Source: Nocardioides pini
GTDB taxonomy: Bacteria; Actinomycetota; Actinomycetes; Propionibacteriales; Nocardioidaceae
NCBI RefSeq assembly: GCF_026712185.1
Contig: NZ_JAPPUX010000001.1
Location: 310,001 to 374,000 of the forward strand
Length of the DNA stretch: 64,000 nt
Direction of reading: 5' to 3'
Translations under genes and position numbers: made by a program
Shown: positions 33,539 to 42,229 of the stretch, piece after piece
How positions within the stretch are numbered: position 1 is the stretch's first letter
Layout: every line of letters begins with the position of its first letter
The notes under the pieces: generated by a model
What the model saw: the letters and a program-made list of their open reading frames with translations, nothing else
The model's database searches: none
Told to the model about the DNA's origin: nothing

Positions 33539-34291
33539 TCAGGAGCGGTGCACCTTGTGTGCCGCAGCCTGGGCACGCGGCTTGATCACCAGCTCGTCGA
33601 TGTCGACGTGCGAGGGCCGGGTGGCCACCCACGCGATGGCGTCGGCGACGTCCTCGGCCAGCAGCGGCTGGTCGACACCGGCGTACACCGCGTCGGCGCG
33701 CTCCTGGTCGCCGCCGAAGCGCACGAGGGAGAACTCGTCGGTCCGGACCATGCCGGGGGCGACCTCGCTGATCCGCACCGGCTCGCCGTTGAGCTCGAGC
33801 CGCAGCGTCTCGGTCACGACCTTCACGCCGTGCTTGGCGGCGGTGTAGCCGGCGCCTCCCTCGTAGGCCCAGCGCCCGGCGGTCGACCCGACGTTGACGA
33901 TCACCGCGTCGCCGCTGGCGCGCAGCGCGGGCAGCAGCGCCTTGGTCACCCGGACCAGGCCGAGCACGTTGACCTCGTACATCCAGCGCCAGGCCTCCAC
34001 GTCGGCCCCGTCCACCCGGTCGACGCCGACGGCGCCACCGGCGTTGTTGACGAGCACGTGGCAGGTCGGCACGGCCGCCGCGAGCGCGTCGACCGACGCC
34101 TGGTCGGTGATGTCGCAGGTGATCGCCTCGCCGCCGATCTCGGCCGCCAGGTCCTCGATGCGGTCGGTGCGGCGGGCGGCGCAGACGACGCGGAAGCCCT
34201 GCGCCGCCAGCGCACGGGCCGTCGCGGCACCGATGCCGCTGGAGGCGCCGGTCACGACGGCCGTACGGGTCTGGGTGCTGTCATCGCTCAT
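33539..34291 (-). CDS. Short-chain dehydrogenase/reductase
   Basis: 250 residues of the classical SDR family. The NADP-binding TGASSGIGAATARAL is near residue 15, VLVNNAGG follows, the catalytic serine lies in NVGSTAGR and the YxxxK pair in YTAAKHGV. The ATG 34291 is preceded by AGGATGG. The serine-alcohol or ketone substrate cannot be told. It is divergent from the RNase H-like gene across only 25 bases and precedes the racemase on the same strand. Confidence 0.9.
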   Translation of the reverse strand: MSDDSTQTRTAVVTGASSGIGAATARALAAQGFRVVCAARRTDRIEDLAAEIGGEAITCDITDQASVDALAAAVPTCHVLVNNAGGAVGVDRVDGADVEAWRWMYEVNVLGLVRVTKALLPALRASGDAVIVNVGSTAGRWAYEGGAGYTAAKHGVKVVTETLRLELNGEPVRISEVAPGMVRTDEFSLVRFGGDQERADAVYAGVDQPLLAEDVADAIAWVATRPSHVDIDELVIKPRAQAAAHKVHRS

Positions 34292-34316
34292 GCAGCCATC
34301 CTGCCAATATGTCCCC
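34292..34316. promoter_or_regulatory. 25-base bidirectional promoter gap
   Basis: This gap separates two divergent start codons. It contains CAATAT (34305-34310), six bases before the GTG of the + gene, and read the other way the same bases give ATATTG with AGGATGG before the - gene. Overlapping -10 elements that serve both genes, with the + transcript leaderless, would explain the short gap. Confidence 0.4.
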
Positions 34317-35198
34317 GTGATCATCGCGGCGGCTGACGGTTCGGCACTCGGCAACCCCGGCCCGGCCGGCTGGGCCTGGTACGTCGACGACGACTGCTGG
34401 GCGTCCGGCGGCTGGCCGCGCGGCACCAACAACATGGGCGAGCTGATGGCGGTGCTCGACCTCCTGCAGCAGACCGCCCACGTCGACGACGAGCTGCACG
34501 TCTTCTGCGACAGCAAGTACGTCATCGACTCCGTCACCAAGTGGATGCCCGGCTGGAAGCGCAAGGGCTGGAAGAAGAGCGACGGCAAGCCCGTGCTCAA
34601 CGTCGAGCTGATGAAGGCCCTCGACGCCGCCATGGAGGGTCGGCGCGACCGGGTCCGGTTCGAGTGGGTCAAGGGCCACGCCGGCCACGAGCTCAACGAG
34701 GCCGCCGACAGGCGCGCCAACGCCGCCGCCACCGCCTACCAGCGCGGCGTCGAGCCGGACGCCGGGCCCGGGTTCGCGGGGAGCAGCGTCTCGCACCCCG
34801 ACGCCGCGGTGGGCCAGGTCGAGGCGGAGCCCGACCTCTTCAGCGACCTCGACGACGCGGAGCCCACCGACGAGGAGCGCGTCGTCGCGATGGAGCGCTC
34901 GCTGCTCACCGACGAGGTGCGCGGCGACCGCGCCGCCGTCGCCGCGCTGCTGCACCCCGAGTGGCAGGAGGTCGGGCGCTCGGGACGGCTGTGGACCCGC
35001 GACGACCTGCTCGCCGAGGTCGGCCCGATCGAGCCGGTGAGCCTGGACGTCGTGGCCGTCGAGCGGGTCGACCGCGACACGATCCTGCTGCTCTGGCGAG
35101 CGCTGGCAGACGACCGGTCCACGCTGCGCAGCAGTCTGTGGGTGCGCACCGGCGGGCAGTGGCAGCAGCGCTTCCACCAGGGCACCGACGAGCCCTGA
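34317..35198 (+). CDS. RNase H type 1 fused to a DUF4440/SnoaL-like domain
   Basis: 293 residues from GTG. Residues 1-140 are an RNase HI domain with the full catalytic set: D7 (AADGSALGNPG), E42 (NNMGELMAV), D65 (FCDSKYV) and D131 (NEAADRRAN), plus the flexible histidine H121 (KGHAGH). It should cut the RNA of RNA-DNA hybrids. An acidic linker follows, and residues about 178-290 (MERSLLTDEVRGDRAAVAAL) resemble DUF4440 of the NTF2-like fold. The fusion is unusual; RNase H in actinobacteria is more often joined to a phosphatase domain. The role of the second domain is unknown. Confidence 0.85.
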   Translation: MIIAAADGSALGNPGPAGWAWYVDDDCWASGGWPRGTNNMGELMAVLDLLQQTAHVDDELHVFCDSKYVIDSVTKWMPGWKRKGWKKSDGKPVLNVELMKALDAAMEGRRDRVRFEWVKGHAGHELNEAADRRANAAATAYQRGVEPDAGPGFAGSSVSHPDAAVGQVEAEPDLFSDLDDAEPTDEERVVAMERSLLTDEVRGDRAAVAALLHPEWQEVGRSGRLWTRDDLLAEVGPIEPVSLDVVAVERVDRDTILLLWRALADDRSTLRSSLWVRTGGQWQQRFHQGTDEP

Positions 35199-35207
35199 CG
35201 GGGCTCG
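35189..35207 (+). terminator. Short hairpin over the RNase H-fusion stop codon
   Basis: CGAGCCC (35189-35195) and GGGCTCG (35201-35207) pair around TGACG, so the stop codon is in the loop. A tandem GACCGGCCCT repeat and the palindrome CCGGGCCCGG (35242-35251) follow before the next gene. The stem is short and no T tract is present. Confidence 0.3.
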
Positions 35208-35288
35208 ACCGGCCCTGACCGGCCCTGACGGCCGCGGGGGACCGGGCCCGGGACCGCCCATCGGGGTGAGTCGTGGCACACTCGTGCG

Positions 35289-35660
35289 ATGCCTCCTGCG
35301 AAGCTCGCTGCGTCGCTCGCTCTCCTGGGCGGCGTGCTCTGGATCCTGCACGCGCTGCTCGGCGGCGGTGACGGCACCCTCCTCGACGTCCTGCACGTCC
35401 TCGGCCTCGTCTGCCTGATGGGCGCGTCCGCCGTCTTCGGCACCACGCTCGTGAAGAGCGACGCCGTGGCGGTGCGCGCCGTCGTCGGCGTGGCGTCGGC
35501 GCTCCTCGCGCTGTCGGTCGTCGAGGCGTTCCGGCCCGACGGCACGTCGTGGTACGACGGCTTCTGGGGCGTCGTGGCCGTCCTCCTCGGTGGCGTCGCA
35601 CTGGTGCGCGGCCGGGGCCGCGCGCCCGCCCGCCGGACGTCCGGCGCCCACGCCCGCTGA
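35289..35660 (+). CDS. Small four-helix membrane protein, unknown function
   Basis: 123 residues, nearly all hydrophobic, forming about four helices, with a basic C-terminal tail ([11 protein letters not shown]). I do not recognise the family. CACACT at 35276-35281 is placed for leaderless transcription from ATG 35289. It sits between the RNase H fusion and mshA on the same strand. Confidence 0.65.
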   Translation: MPPAKLAASLALLGGVLWILHALLGGGDGTLLDVLHVLGLVCLMGASAVFGTTLVKSDAVAVRAVVGVASALLALSVVEAFRPDGTSWYDGFWGVVAVLLGGVALVRGRGRAPARRTSGAHAR

Positions 35661-35757
35661 CCGGCGGGGATCCTCGGCGGGAATCCCGGGAGGCCCTGCG
35701 GGGTTGTGCCTGAGGTGCCCTGACCGGGGCGCGCAGTCGAGGTCTCGAGGAGGCAAC

Positions 35758-37014
35758 GTGGGCGAGCGGGTCGCGATGATCAGCCTGCACACCTCACCGC
35801 TGGACCAGCCGGGGACCGGCGACGCGGGCGGCATGAACGTCTACGTGATCGAGCTCTCCCGTCGCCTGGCCGCCCAGGGGATCGCGGTCGACGTGTTCAC
35901 CCGGGCCACCTCGTCCTCCCTGCCGCAGGTGGTGGAGGCCGCCGACGGCGTGCTCGTCCGGCACGTCGCCGCCGGGCCGTTCGAGGGGCTCACCAAGGGG
36001 GAGCTGCCCGGCCAGCTCTGCACCTTCGCGCGCGAGGTGCTGCGCACCGAGGCGATGCAGCCCCTCGGCCACTACGACGCGGTCCACTCCCACTACTGGC
36101 TCTCCGGCCAGGTCGGCGCGCTCGCCCGCGACCGCTGGAACGTCCCCCTCGTGCACTCGATGCACACCATGGCCAAGGTCAAGAACGAGGCCCTGGCCGA
36201 CGGCGACACCCCCGAGCCCGTGTCCCGCGTCATCGGCGAGGAGCAGGTCGTGGAGGCCGCCGACCTCCTCGTCGCCAACACCGACACCGAGGCCCGCCAG
36301 CTCGTCGACCTGTACGACGCCCGCCCCGACGCGGTCGAGGTGATCCACCCCGGCGTCGACCTCTCGGTCTTCGCCCCGCGCGGTCGCGCGGAGGCCCGCC
36401 GCGAGCTCGGCCTGCCCGAGGACGCGGCCGTGCTGCTGTTCGCCGGCCGCATCCAACCGCTGAAGGCGCCCGACGTGCTGCTCCGCTCGGTCGGGGTGCT
36501 GCTCGAGCAGGACCCGTCGCTGCGGCACCGGCTCGTCGTACCCGTCGTGGGCGGTCCGTCCGGCTCGGGCCTGGAGCACCCCACCGCCCTGGCCGACCTC
36601 GCGTCCGGTCTCGGGATCGACGACGTGGTGCGGTTCGTCCCGCCGGTCAGCCAGGCCGAGCTGGCGGTGTGGACCTCGGCCGCCACCGCGGTCGCGGTGC
36701 CGTCCTACAACGAGTCGTTCGGCCTCGTCGCCGTCGAGGCGCAGGCGACCGGCACGCCCGTGGTCGCCGCCGCGGTCGGCGGGCTCACGACGGTGGTGCG
36801 CGACGGTGTCAGCGGGCTCCTCGTCGACACCCACGAGCCCCGCGACTGGGCCGCCAGCCTGCGCCGCCTGATCGACGACCCGCAGCTCGTCGAGCGGCTC
36901 GGCCGCGGCGCGGTCGCCCACGCGCAGGACTTCTCGTGGGAGCGCACCGCCGAGCGCACGCTGGCGGCCTACGAGCGGGCCGGCGGGCGCATGCGTGCTG
37001 AGATGGCCTCATGA
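35758..37014 (+). CDS. mshA: D-inositol-3-phosphate glycosyltransferase (mycothiol biosynthesis)
   Basis: 418 residues, GT-B fold, family GT4. MshA joins UDP-GlcNAc to inositol 3-phosphate in the first step of mycothiol synthesis. [20 protein letters not shown] at the start, [11 protein letters not shown], and [20 protein letters not shown] (the EX7E motif) are characteristic. I chose GTG 35758 because AGGAGG (35748-35753) precedes it with a four-base spacer; the frame is open much further upstream but lacks family similarity there. The next gene, ybjN-like, follows with a four-base overlap, as in the mycobacterial mshA neighbourhood. Confidence 0.95.
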   Translation: MGERVAMISLHTSPLDQPGTGDAGGMNVYVIELSRRLAAQGIAVDVFTRATSSSLPQVVEAADGVLVRHVAAGPFEGLTKGELPGQLCTFAREVLRTEAMQPLGHYDAVHSHYWLSGQVGALARDRWNVPLVHSMHTMAKVKNEALADGDTPEPVSRVIGEEQVVEAADLLVANTDTEARQLVDLYDARPDAVEVIHPGVDLSVFAPRGRAEARRELGLPEDAAVLLFAGRIQPLKAPDVLLRSVGVLLEQDPSLRHRLVVPVVGGPSGSGLEHPTALADLASGLGIDDVVRFVPPVSQAELAVWTSAATAVAVPSYNESFGLVAVEAQATGTPVVAAAVGGLTTVVRDGVSGLLVDTHEPRDWAASLRRLIDDPQLVERLGRGAVAHAQDFSWERTAERTLAAYERAGGRMRAEMAS

Positions 37015-37532
37015 GCAGCCCCTCCACGCCCGCGACCGCGACGGCCGTCGACGTCGTGCGCGACTACCTCGTCGCCAACGACATCGAGCACGACGAGACG
37101 ACCCGCGAGGGTGTCGAGGGCGCGAGCTTCTCGCTCACGCTGCCGGGGGAGAAGAAGCTGCAGACGCCCGTCCGCCTCGACGTCGGCGCCCACGCGCTGG
37201 GCGTGCACGCCTTCGTGTGCCGCAACCCCGACGAGAACCACCCGCGGGTGCACCGCTGGCTGCTCGAGCGCAACCTCAGGATGTACGCCGTCTCGTTCGC
37301 CGTCGACCGCCACGGCGACATCTACCTCGAGGCGCGGCTGCCGCTGGCCGCGGTGGCCCCCGACGAGCTCGACCGCATCCTGGGCTCCGTGCTCGCCAAC
37401 GCCGACGAGTCGTTCAACGCGATCCTGGAGCTCGGGTTCGCCACGTCCATCCGCAAGGAGTGGGAGTGGCGGATCTCCCGCGGCGAGTCGACCCGCAACC
37501 TCGAGGCCTTCCGCGGCTGGCTCGAGGCCTAG
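37011..37532 (+). CDS. YbjN-domain protein
   Basis: 173 residues. [20 protein letters not shown] and [18 protein letters not shown] are typical of YbjN-type sensory-transduction regulator domains. The mycobacterial gene right after mshA is of the same family. It probably acts as a small cytoplasmic binding protein or chaperone; no catalytic residues. ATG overlaps the mshA stop by four bases, and the stop overlaps the convergent EamA gene by four bases. Confidence 0.85.
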   Translation: MSSPSTPATATAVDVVRDYLVANDIEHDETTREGVEGASFSLTLPGEKKLQTPVRLDVGAHALGVHAFVCRNPDENHPRVHRWLLERNLRMYAVSFAVDRHGDIYLEARLPLAAVAPDELDRILGSVLANADESFNAILELGFATSIRKEWEWRISRGESTRNLEAFRGWLEA

Positions 37533-38458
37533 GCGACCTGCGGCCGCGCGGCCCGCGGCTTGCGGCGCGTCATCAGCACGCCGACGATCGCCAGCGCGCC
37601 GCCCACGAAGCTGAGCGTCGGCGGCACCTCGTCGATCGTCAGCCACGCCACGAGCGTGGCGATCCCCGGCACCAGGAACGTCGTCAGCGACAGCGCCCCG
37701 GCGTCGGTGTGGGTGAGCGCGTAGGCCCAGGTCGTGAAGGCGACGGCGGTGGGGAAGACGCCGAGGTAGACGATCCACCACAGCTCGGCGCCCCCGTCGG
37801 CGACGATGCCCGGCAGGTCGCCGGAGAAGGGCAGGCAGATGAGCGCGCCCATCAGGAACGACACGAACACGACCTGGACCGACGGCAGGCGGCGCAGCAG
37901 GACCTTCTGCGTCAGCACCCCGACGGCGTACATCACCGCGGCGACGAGCACGAGCCCCACGCCGAGGAGGCTGGCGTCCGCGTCGGTCGAGGACCCGCGG
38001 GCGATGACCGCGACGCCGGCGAAGCCGACGACCATGCCGCCCAGCAGCCACGCGTGCAGGCGCTCGCCGAACAGCGGGATCGCGAGCAGGGCGACGATCA
38101 CTGGGCCGATCTGGATGATCATCGCGGCGGTGCCGGCGTCGACGTGGCGCTCGCCGGCGTTGAGGGCCAGGTTGTAGACGCCGAACCAGCCGACGCCACC
38201 GGCCGCGAGGAGCATCCACTCACGCCGGGTGGGGCGGACCCACCCGCGGCGCAGCACCAGCGGCAGGACCACCAGCGCAGCGACCAGCAGACGACCCGAG
38301 CCGAGCGCGCCCGGGCTCACGTCGTGGGCGACGTGCCGGATCACGACGAACGCCGACGCCCACATGACCAGCGTGACGGCGCCGGCGGTGACCGGCAGCC
38401 AGGGGGCGGGGGAGGTGGTGGTGCGGTCGTTCGCGGCGGTCGGGGTCGTGGTCGTCAC
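37529..38458 (-). CDS. EamA-family (DMT) transporter
   Basis: 309 residues with ten predicted helices arranged as two EamA repeats. VTLVMWASAFVVIRHVAHDV at the first helix and MIIQIGPVIVALLAIPLFGE later are typical of drug/metabolite exporters. The substrate is unknown. It is convergent with the YbjN gene, and a 91-base gap separates its start from the regX3 stop. Confidence 0.88.
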   Translation of the reverse strand: MTTTTPTAANDRTTTSPAPWLPVTAGAVTLVMWASAFVVIRHVAHDVSPGALGSGRLLVAALVVLPLVLRRGWVRPTRREWMLLAAGGVGWFGVYNLALNAGERHVDAGTAAMIIQIGPVIVALLAIPLFGERLHAWLLGGMVVGFAGVAVIARGSSTDADASLLGVGLVLVAAVMYAVGVLTQKVLLRRLPSVQVVFVSFLMGALICLPFSGDLPGIVADGGAELWWIVYLGVFPTAVAFTTWAYALTHTDAGALSLTTFLVPGIATLVAWLTIDEVPPTLSFVGGALAIVGVLMTRRKPRAARPQVA

Positions 38459-38549
38459 AAGTCAAGGCTAGGTACGGTCATGACCGACCGCCAGCGCATT
38501 TCGGACGCCGTACGCCCACATCCCGCCGCGCCGGATCTCGTCCCTCCGG

Positions 38550-39227
38550 TCAGAGGTCCAGCTTGTAGCCCAGCCCGCGGACGGTGACGAGGTACTTCGG
38601 CTCGCCCGGGTCGGGCTCGAGCTTGGCCCGGAGCCGCTTCACGTGCACGTCGAGGGTCTTGGTGTCGCCGACGTAGTCCGAGCCCCACACGCGATCGATC
38701 AGCTGGCCGCGGGTGAGCACGCGGCCGGGGTTGCGCAGGAACATCTCGAGCAGCTCGAACTCCTTGAGCGGCAGCCGCTGCTCCGTGCCGTCCACCGTGA
38801 CGACGTGGCGCTCGACGTCCATGCGGACCGGGCCGGCCTCGAGGGTGTCGGGCATGAGGTCGGGCTCCTGGCCACGGCGCAGCACGGCGCGGATGCGGGC
38901 GACCAGCTCGCGCGGGGAGTAGGGCTTGGTGACGTAGTCGTCGGCGCCGAGCTCGAGCCCCACGACCTTGTCGACCTCGTCGTCCTTGGCGCTGACCATG
39001 ATCACCGGCACCGACGACGTCTGGCGGATCTGCCGGCAGACCTCCGTGCCCGGGATGCCCGGGAGCATCAGGTCGAGCAGGACGATGTCGGGGCCGAAGC
39101 GGTCGAACTCCGTGAGGGCGGTGTTGCCGTCGGCGGCGATGGCGACCTCGTAGCCCTCCTTGCGGAGCATGTAGGCGAGTGCGTCGCTGTAGCTCTCTTC
39201 GTCCTCGACGACGAGTACGCGGGTCAT
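38550..39227 (-). CDS. regX3: Phosphate-response regulator RegX3/PhoP type
   Basis: 225 residues: receiver domain with phospho-acceptor D52 (VLLDLMLPG) and the switch lysine in VTKPYSPREL, then an OmpR-type winged helix (LDVHVKRLRAKLEPD, VRGLGYKLD). It lies 10 bases after the senX3 stop on the same strand and should be the cognate regulator. In actinobacteria this pair controls phosphate-starvation genes. PHO-box-like repeats lie upstream of senX3. Confidence 0.95.
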   Translation of the reverse strand: MTRVLVVEDEESYSDALAYMLRKEGYEVAIAADGNTALTEFDRFGPDIVLLDLMLPGIPGTEVCRQIRQTSSVPVIMVSAKDDEVDKVVGLELGADDYVTKPYSPRELVARIRAVLRRGQEPDLMPDTLEAGPVRMDVERHVVTVDGTEQRLPLKEFELLEMFLRNPGRVLTRGQLIDRVWGSDYVGDTKTLDVHVKRLRAKLEPDPGEPKYLVTVRGLGYKLDL

Positions 39228-39237
39228 GCGGGGGTGC

Positions 39238-40476
39238 TCATGTGGTCGTCTCCTGCTGTGCTCTGCGTGGTGCGGGATCGGTGGCGGACCTGGGTCGCGC
39301 GGGCGCGACGACCTCGACCGGGGTGGTGGTGCTGCCGGTGGCCGGGCCGGGCTCCGAGCTGCGGGGGAGGGTCAGGGTGAACGTCGAGCCCTGCCCCTGG
39401 ACCGACCAGACGGAGATGTCGCCTCCGTGGGTCGCGGCGACGTGCTTGACGATCGACAGGCCGAGGCCGGTGCCGCCCGTCGAGCGGTGGCGCGCGGGGT
39501 CGACGCGGTAGAAGCGCTCGAAGATGCGGTCGATGTCCTCGGCGGGGATGCCGATGCCCTGGTCGACCACCGAGATCTGGACCTGGGAGCCCTCGGACCT
39601 GGTCGTGACGACGACGCGCGAGCCGGCGTTGGAGTAGGCGACCGCGTTGGCGACGAGGTTGCTGATCGCCGCGCCGATCTGCTCCTGGGAGCCGAAGACC
39701 TCCAGGCCCGGCTCGCCGCGCGACTCCACGGTGATCTGCTTGGCGGTCGCCTCCATCGCGCTGGTGTCGACGGCGGTCGCGACCGCCGCGTCGAGGTCCA
39801 CCATGACGGGCGTCTCGAGCGGGTCGTGCCCCTGGAGCCGCGAGAGCTCGATGATCTGCTGGACGAGCTTGGAGAGCCGGTCGCTCTCGGTGAGCATCCG
39901 CCCGGCGAAGCGCTGCACGGCCTCGGGGTCGTCGGCCGCGTCGGTGACGGCCTCGGCGAGCAGCCGGATCGCGCCGACGGGGGTCTTGAGCTCGTGGCTG
40001 ACGTTGGCCACGAAGTCGCGGCGCACCGCCTCCACGCGGCGCTCGCGCGTGCGGTCCTCGACGAGGGCCAGCACCAGGCGGGCTCCCAGGGGGGCCACGC
40101 GCGCGGTGAGCGTGCGGGTGAGCCCGCCGTCGGGGGCAGGCATGTCGATGTCGCTCTCGCGGATCTGCCCGTCGCGGCGCACCTGCGCGATGAGGTCGAG
40201 CAGCTCGGGCACCAGGACGGTGTCGCCGCGCACCAGCCCGAACGCGTACGCCGGAGCCGACGCCTTGAGGACGTGGTCGGACTCGTCGACCACGACGGCG
40301 CTCGAGCGCAGGATGCTCAGGACGGCCGCGACGCCCGCCTGCACCACGGGCGGCTCCACCTCGGGCACCCGGTGGCGCTGGCGGTCGCTGATGTGCCACG
40401 CGAGGACGGCGCCGCCCGCCACGATGGCTCCGACCAGCGCGGCCAGGGCAGCCTGCGTCGTCGGATCCACGCTCAC
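39238..40476 (-). CDS. senX3: Phosphate-sensing histidine kinase SenX3/PhoR type
   Basis: 412 residues. One clear transmembrane helix (about 8-27), a PAS-like sensor region (about 45-140), the HisKA box FVANVSHELKTPVGAIRLLA with H161, and the ATPase domain with NLVANAVAYSN, DQGIGIPAEDIDRIF and GGTGLGLSIVKHV. I chose GTG 40476; the frame is open 16 codons further upstream. SenX3 relatives usually have two helices, so the second is not obvious here. The C-terminal 40 residues are Pro/Thr-rich and of low complexity. Confidence 0.93.
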   Translation of the reverse strand: MSVDPTTQAALAALVGAIVAGGAVLAWHISDRQRHRVPEVEPPVVQAGVAAVLSILRSSAVVVDESDHVLKASAPAYAFGLVRGDTVLVPELLDLIAQVRRDGQIRESDIDMPAPDGGLTRTLTARVAPLGARLVLALVEDRTRERRVEAVRRDFVANVSHELKTPVGAIRLLAEAVTDAADDPEAVQRFAGRMLTESDRLSKLVQQIIELSRLQGHDPLETPVMVDLDAAVATAVDTSAMEATAKQITVESRGEPGLEVFGSQEQIGAAISNLVANAVAYSNAGSRVVVTTRSEGSQVQISVVDQGIGIPAEDIDRIFERFYRVDPARHRSTGGTGLGLSIVKHVAATHGGDISVWSVQGQGSTFTLTLPRSSEPGPATGSTTTPVEVVAPARPRSATDPAPRRAQQETTT

Positions 40477-40529
40477 ATCGTACGCATCGCGAACGCGCGT
40501 CCCGACCGGATGGAGGGGCGGCACGGAGT

Positions 40530-40572
40530 GTTCATCCCTCGTTCATCGAGCACGCACATCTGTTCGCTTCGG
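40530..40572. promoter_or_regulatory. PHO-box-like direct repeats between senX3 and phoU
   Basis: Two adjacent 11-base units, GTTCATCCCTC (40530-40540) and GTTCATCGAGC (40541-40551), are followed by GTTCGCTTCGG (40562-40572) about two helical turns after the second. The 11-base GTTCA-type direct repeat is the known PHO box of Streptomyces PhoP and resembles RegX3 sites of mycobacteria. The array overlaps the -35 region expected for phoU, whose -10 is TACAGT (40578-40583). Confidence 0.7.
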
Positions 40573-40590
40573 CTCCCTACAGTGCCCGTC

Positions 40591-41241
40591 ATGCGTGAGG
40601 CTTTCCATGACCAGCTCGACGGCATCTTCGCCGACCTCTCCGACATCTGCGGACAGGTCGAGGTGGCAGTGCGCGAGGCCACCAAGGCGCTGCTGAGCGG
40701 TGACGTGCACACCGCCGACCAGGTGATCAGCAACGACAAGGCGATCGACGCGGCCCGCGAGCGGGTCGACGACACGTCGTTCGCGCTCCTGTCGCTCCAG
40801 CAGCCGGTGGCGGGCGACCTGCGGATGATCGTGTCCGCGCTGCGGATGGTCAGCGAGCTCGAGAGGATGGGTGACCTCTCCGTCCACGTCGCGAAGATCG
40901 CCCGCCTGCGCGTGCCGTCGGTCGCGGTGCCCGACGAGCTGCGGCCCACGATGGAGCGCATGGCCGCCACCGCCGAGGACATGGTGCGCCGGGTGCGGGA
41001 CATCATCGTCGACCGCGACGTCGACGCGGCCATCGAGCTCGGCCGCGACGACGAGGTGATGGACCAGCTGCGCCGCCGCAGCTTCACGGAGCTGCTCTCC
41101 ACCGACTGGCAGCACGGCGTCGAGGCCGCGGTCGACATCGCCCTGCTCGGCCGCTACTACGAGCGCATCGCCGACCACGCCGTCTCGGTCGCCAACCGGG
41201 TCGTCTTCGTCGTCACCGGCGACCTGCCCCCGCGCGACTGA
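40591..41241 (+). CDS. phoU: Phosphate transport/signalling regulator PhoU
   Basis: 216 residues, two PhoU repeats. LQQPVAGDLRMIVSALRMVS with ELERMGD and the second repeat DIALLGRYYERIADHAVSVA are the conserved metal-binding helices. PhoU represses phosphate-starvation signalling through the PhoR/SenX3 kinase. TACAGT eight bases before the ATG gives a nearly leaderless transcript. It is divergent from senX3-regX3 across 114 bases, as in Streptomyces, where phoU and phoRP share a bidirectional PHO-box promoter. Confidence 0.95.
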   Translation: MREAFHDQLDGIFADLSDICGQVEVAVREATKALLSGDVHTADQVISNDKAIDAARERVDDTSFALLSLQQPVAGDLRMIVSALRMVSELERMGDLSVHVAKIARLRVPSVAVPDELRPTMERMAATAEDMVRRVRDIIVDRDVDAAIELGRDDEVMDQLRRRSFTELLSTDWQHGVEAAVDIALLGRYYERIADHAVSVANRVVFVVTGDLPPRD

Positions 41242-41272
41242 CGTACGCCCCGCCGCTGCCGCTCGGCCTCGA

Positions 41273-41322
41273 GCGGTGCCGGAGCCACATTCCGGTGCTG
41301 CGGAACGTGGGTGGGCCACCGC
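41273..41322. repeat. 50-base hairpin-forming repeat, copy 1
   Basis: Starts GCGGTGCCGGAGCCACATTC and ends GTGGGTGGGCCACCGC. The ends are inverted (GCGGTG with CACCGC), as are CCACATTCCG and CGGAACGTGG inside, so it can fold on itself. A second copy 83 bases on differs at three of 50 positions. It lies in the 244-base gap between phoU and gpmA, and looks like a REP-type element. Confidence 0.75.
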
Positions 41323-41355
41323 CCGCGGGCGTGTCGTACGACGGCCCGCGCTCGG

Positions 41356-41405
41356 GCGGTGCCGGAGCCACCTTCCGACGCTGCGGAACGTGGGTGGGCC
41401 ACCGC
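41356..41405. repeat. 50-base hairpin-forming repeat, copy 2
   Basis: Second copy of the element at 41273-41322, same orientation, 47 of 50 bases identical. Between the copies lies the palindrome GTCGTACGAC (41333-41342). Flanking similarity extends a few bases upstream (CTCGAG versus CTCGGG), which suggests a slightly larger duplicated unit. Confidence 0.75.
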
Positions 41406-41455
41406 TCGGCGCGAGCGGTGAGCAGGACACGGCGCCGAGAGGCGGCGTCACTCCC

Positions 41456-41482
41456 GCTCGGACCGACTCCGTCGGTCCGAGC
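41456..41482 (-). terminator. Terminator of gpmA
   Basis: GCTCGGACCGAC (41456-41467) and GTCGGTCCGAGC (41471-41482) pair perfectly around TCC. It lies 3 bases beyond the gpmA stop on the minus strand. No long T tract is present, but a 12-pair stem in this position is convincing. Confidence 0.7.
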
Positions 41483-41485
41483 TGC

Positions 41486-42229
41486 TCAGCGACCCTGGTT
41501 GGCGACGGCGGCCGCCGCGGCTGCCGCGGCCTCGGGGTCGAGGTACTCGCCACCGGCGACGGTGGGACGCATGTCCTCGTCGAGGCGGTAGACCAGCGGC
41601 ATGCCGGTGGGGATGTTGAGCCCGGCGATGTCCTCGTCGCTGATCTGGTCGAGGTGCTTGACCAGCGCGCGGAGGCTGTTGCCGTGGGCGGCGACGAGGA
41701 CGGTCCGGCCGGACTGCAGGTCCGGCACGATCTCGGCCTCCCAGTAGGGCAGGAAGCGCGCGATGACGTCCTTGAGGCACTCGGTGCGCGGCAGCTCGTC
41801 GCCGAGGTCGGCGTAGCGCGGGTCACCGGCCTGGGAGAACTCCGAGGAGTCGTCGAGCGGCGGCGGCGGGGTGTCGAACGAACGGCGCCACAGCATGAAC
41901 TGCTCCTCGCCGAACTCGGCGAGGGTCTGCTTCTTGTCCTTGCCCTGGAGCGCTCCGTAGTGGCGCTCGTTGAGCCGCCACGAGCGCTTCACGGGGATCC
42001 AGTGCCGGTCGGCGACGTCGAGCGACAGGTGCGCGGTGGTGATCGCGCGACGCTGCAGCGAGGTGTGCACGATGTCGGGCAGCAGGCCCGCCTCGACCAT
42101 GAGCTCGCCCCCGCGGACGGCCTCGGCGCGGCCCTTCTCGGTGAGGTCGACGTCGACCCAGCCGGTGAAGAGGTTCTTGGCGTTCCACTCGCTCTCGCCG
42201 TGGCGGAGCAGGACGAGCGTGTGCGTCAT
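41486..42229 (-). CDS. gpmA: 2,3-bisphosphoglycerate-dependent phosphoglycerate mutase
   Basis: 247 residues. [20 protein letters not shown] carries the catalytic phospho-histidine, and [17 protein letters not shown] the second histidine; [11 protein letters not shown] is also conserved. It interconverts 3- and 2-phosphoglycerate in glycolysis. The end is a run of alanines ([14 protein letters not shown]). ATG overlaps the stop of the lipoprotein gene by four bases. In mycobacteria gpm sits next to senX3-regX3, so its closeness here is expected. Confidence 0.97.
   Translation of the reverse strand: MTHTLVLLRHGESEWNAKNLFTGWVDVDLTEKGRAEAVRGGELMVEAGLLPDIVHTSLQRRAITTAHLSLDVADRHWIPVKRSWRLNERHYGALQGKDKKQTLAEFGEEQFMLWRRSFDTPPPPLDDSSEFSQAGDPRYADLGDELPRTECLKDVIARFLPYWEAEIVPDLQSGRTVLVAAHGNSLRALVKHLDQISDEDIAGLNIPTGMPLVYRLDEDMRPTVAGGEYLDPEAAAAAAAAVANQGR

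Noticed and set aside
34292..34732. Upstream extension of the SDR frame
   Set aside because: The added sequence is the antisense of the RNase H domain; family similarity starts exactly at ATG 34291.
35207..35226. Tandem GACCGGCCCT repeat after the RNase H fusion
   Set aside because: Only two 10-base units in a very G+C-rich spacer; not distinctive enough for a feature.
41333..41342. Palindrome GTCGTACGAC between the 50-base repeats
   Set aside because: A 10-base palindrome is common by chance in this base composition, and no gene starts next to it.
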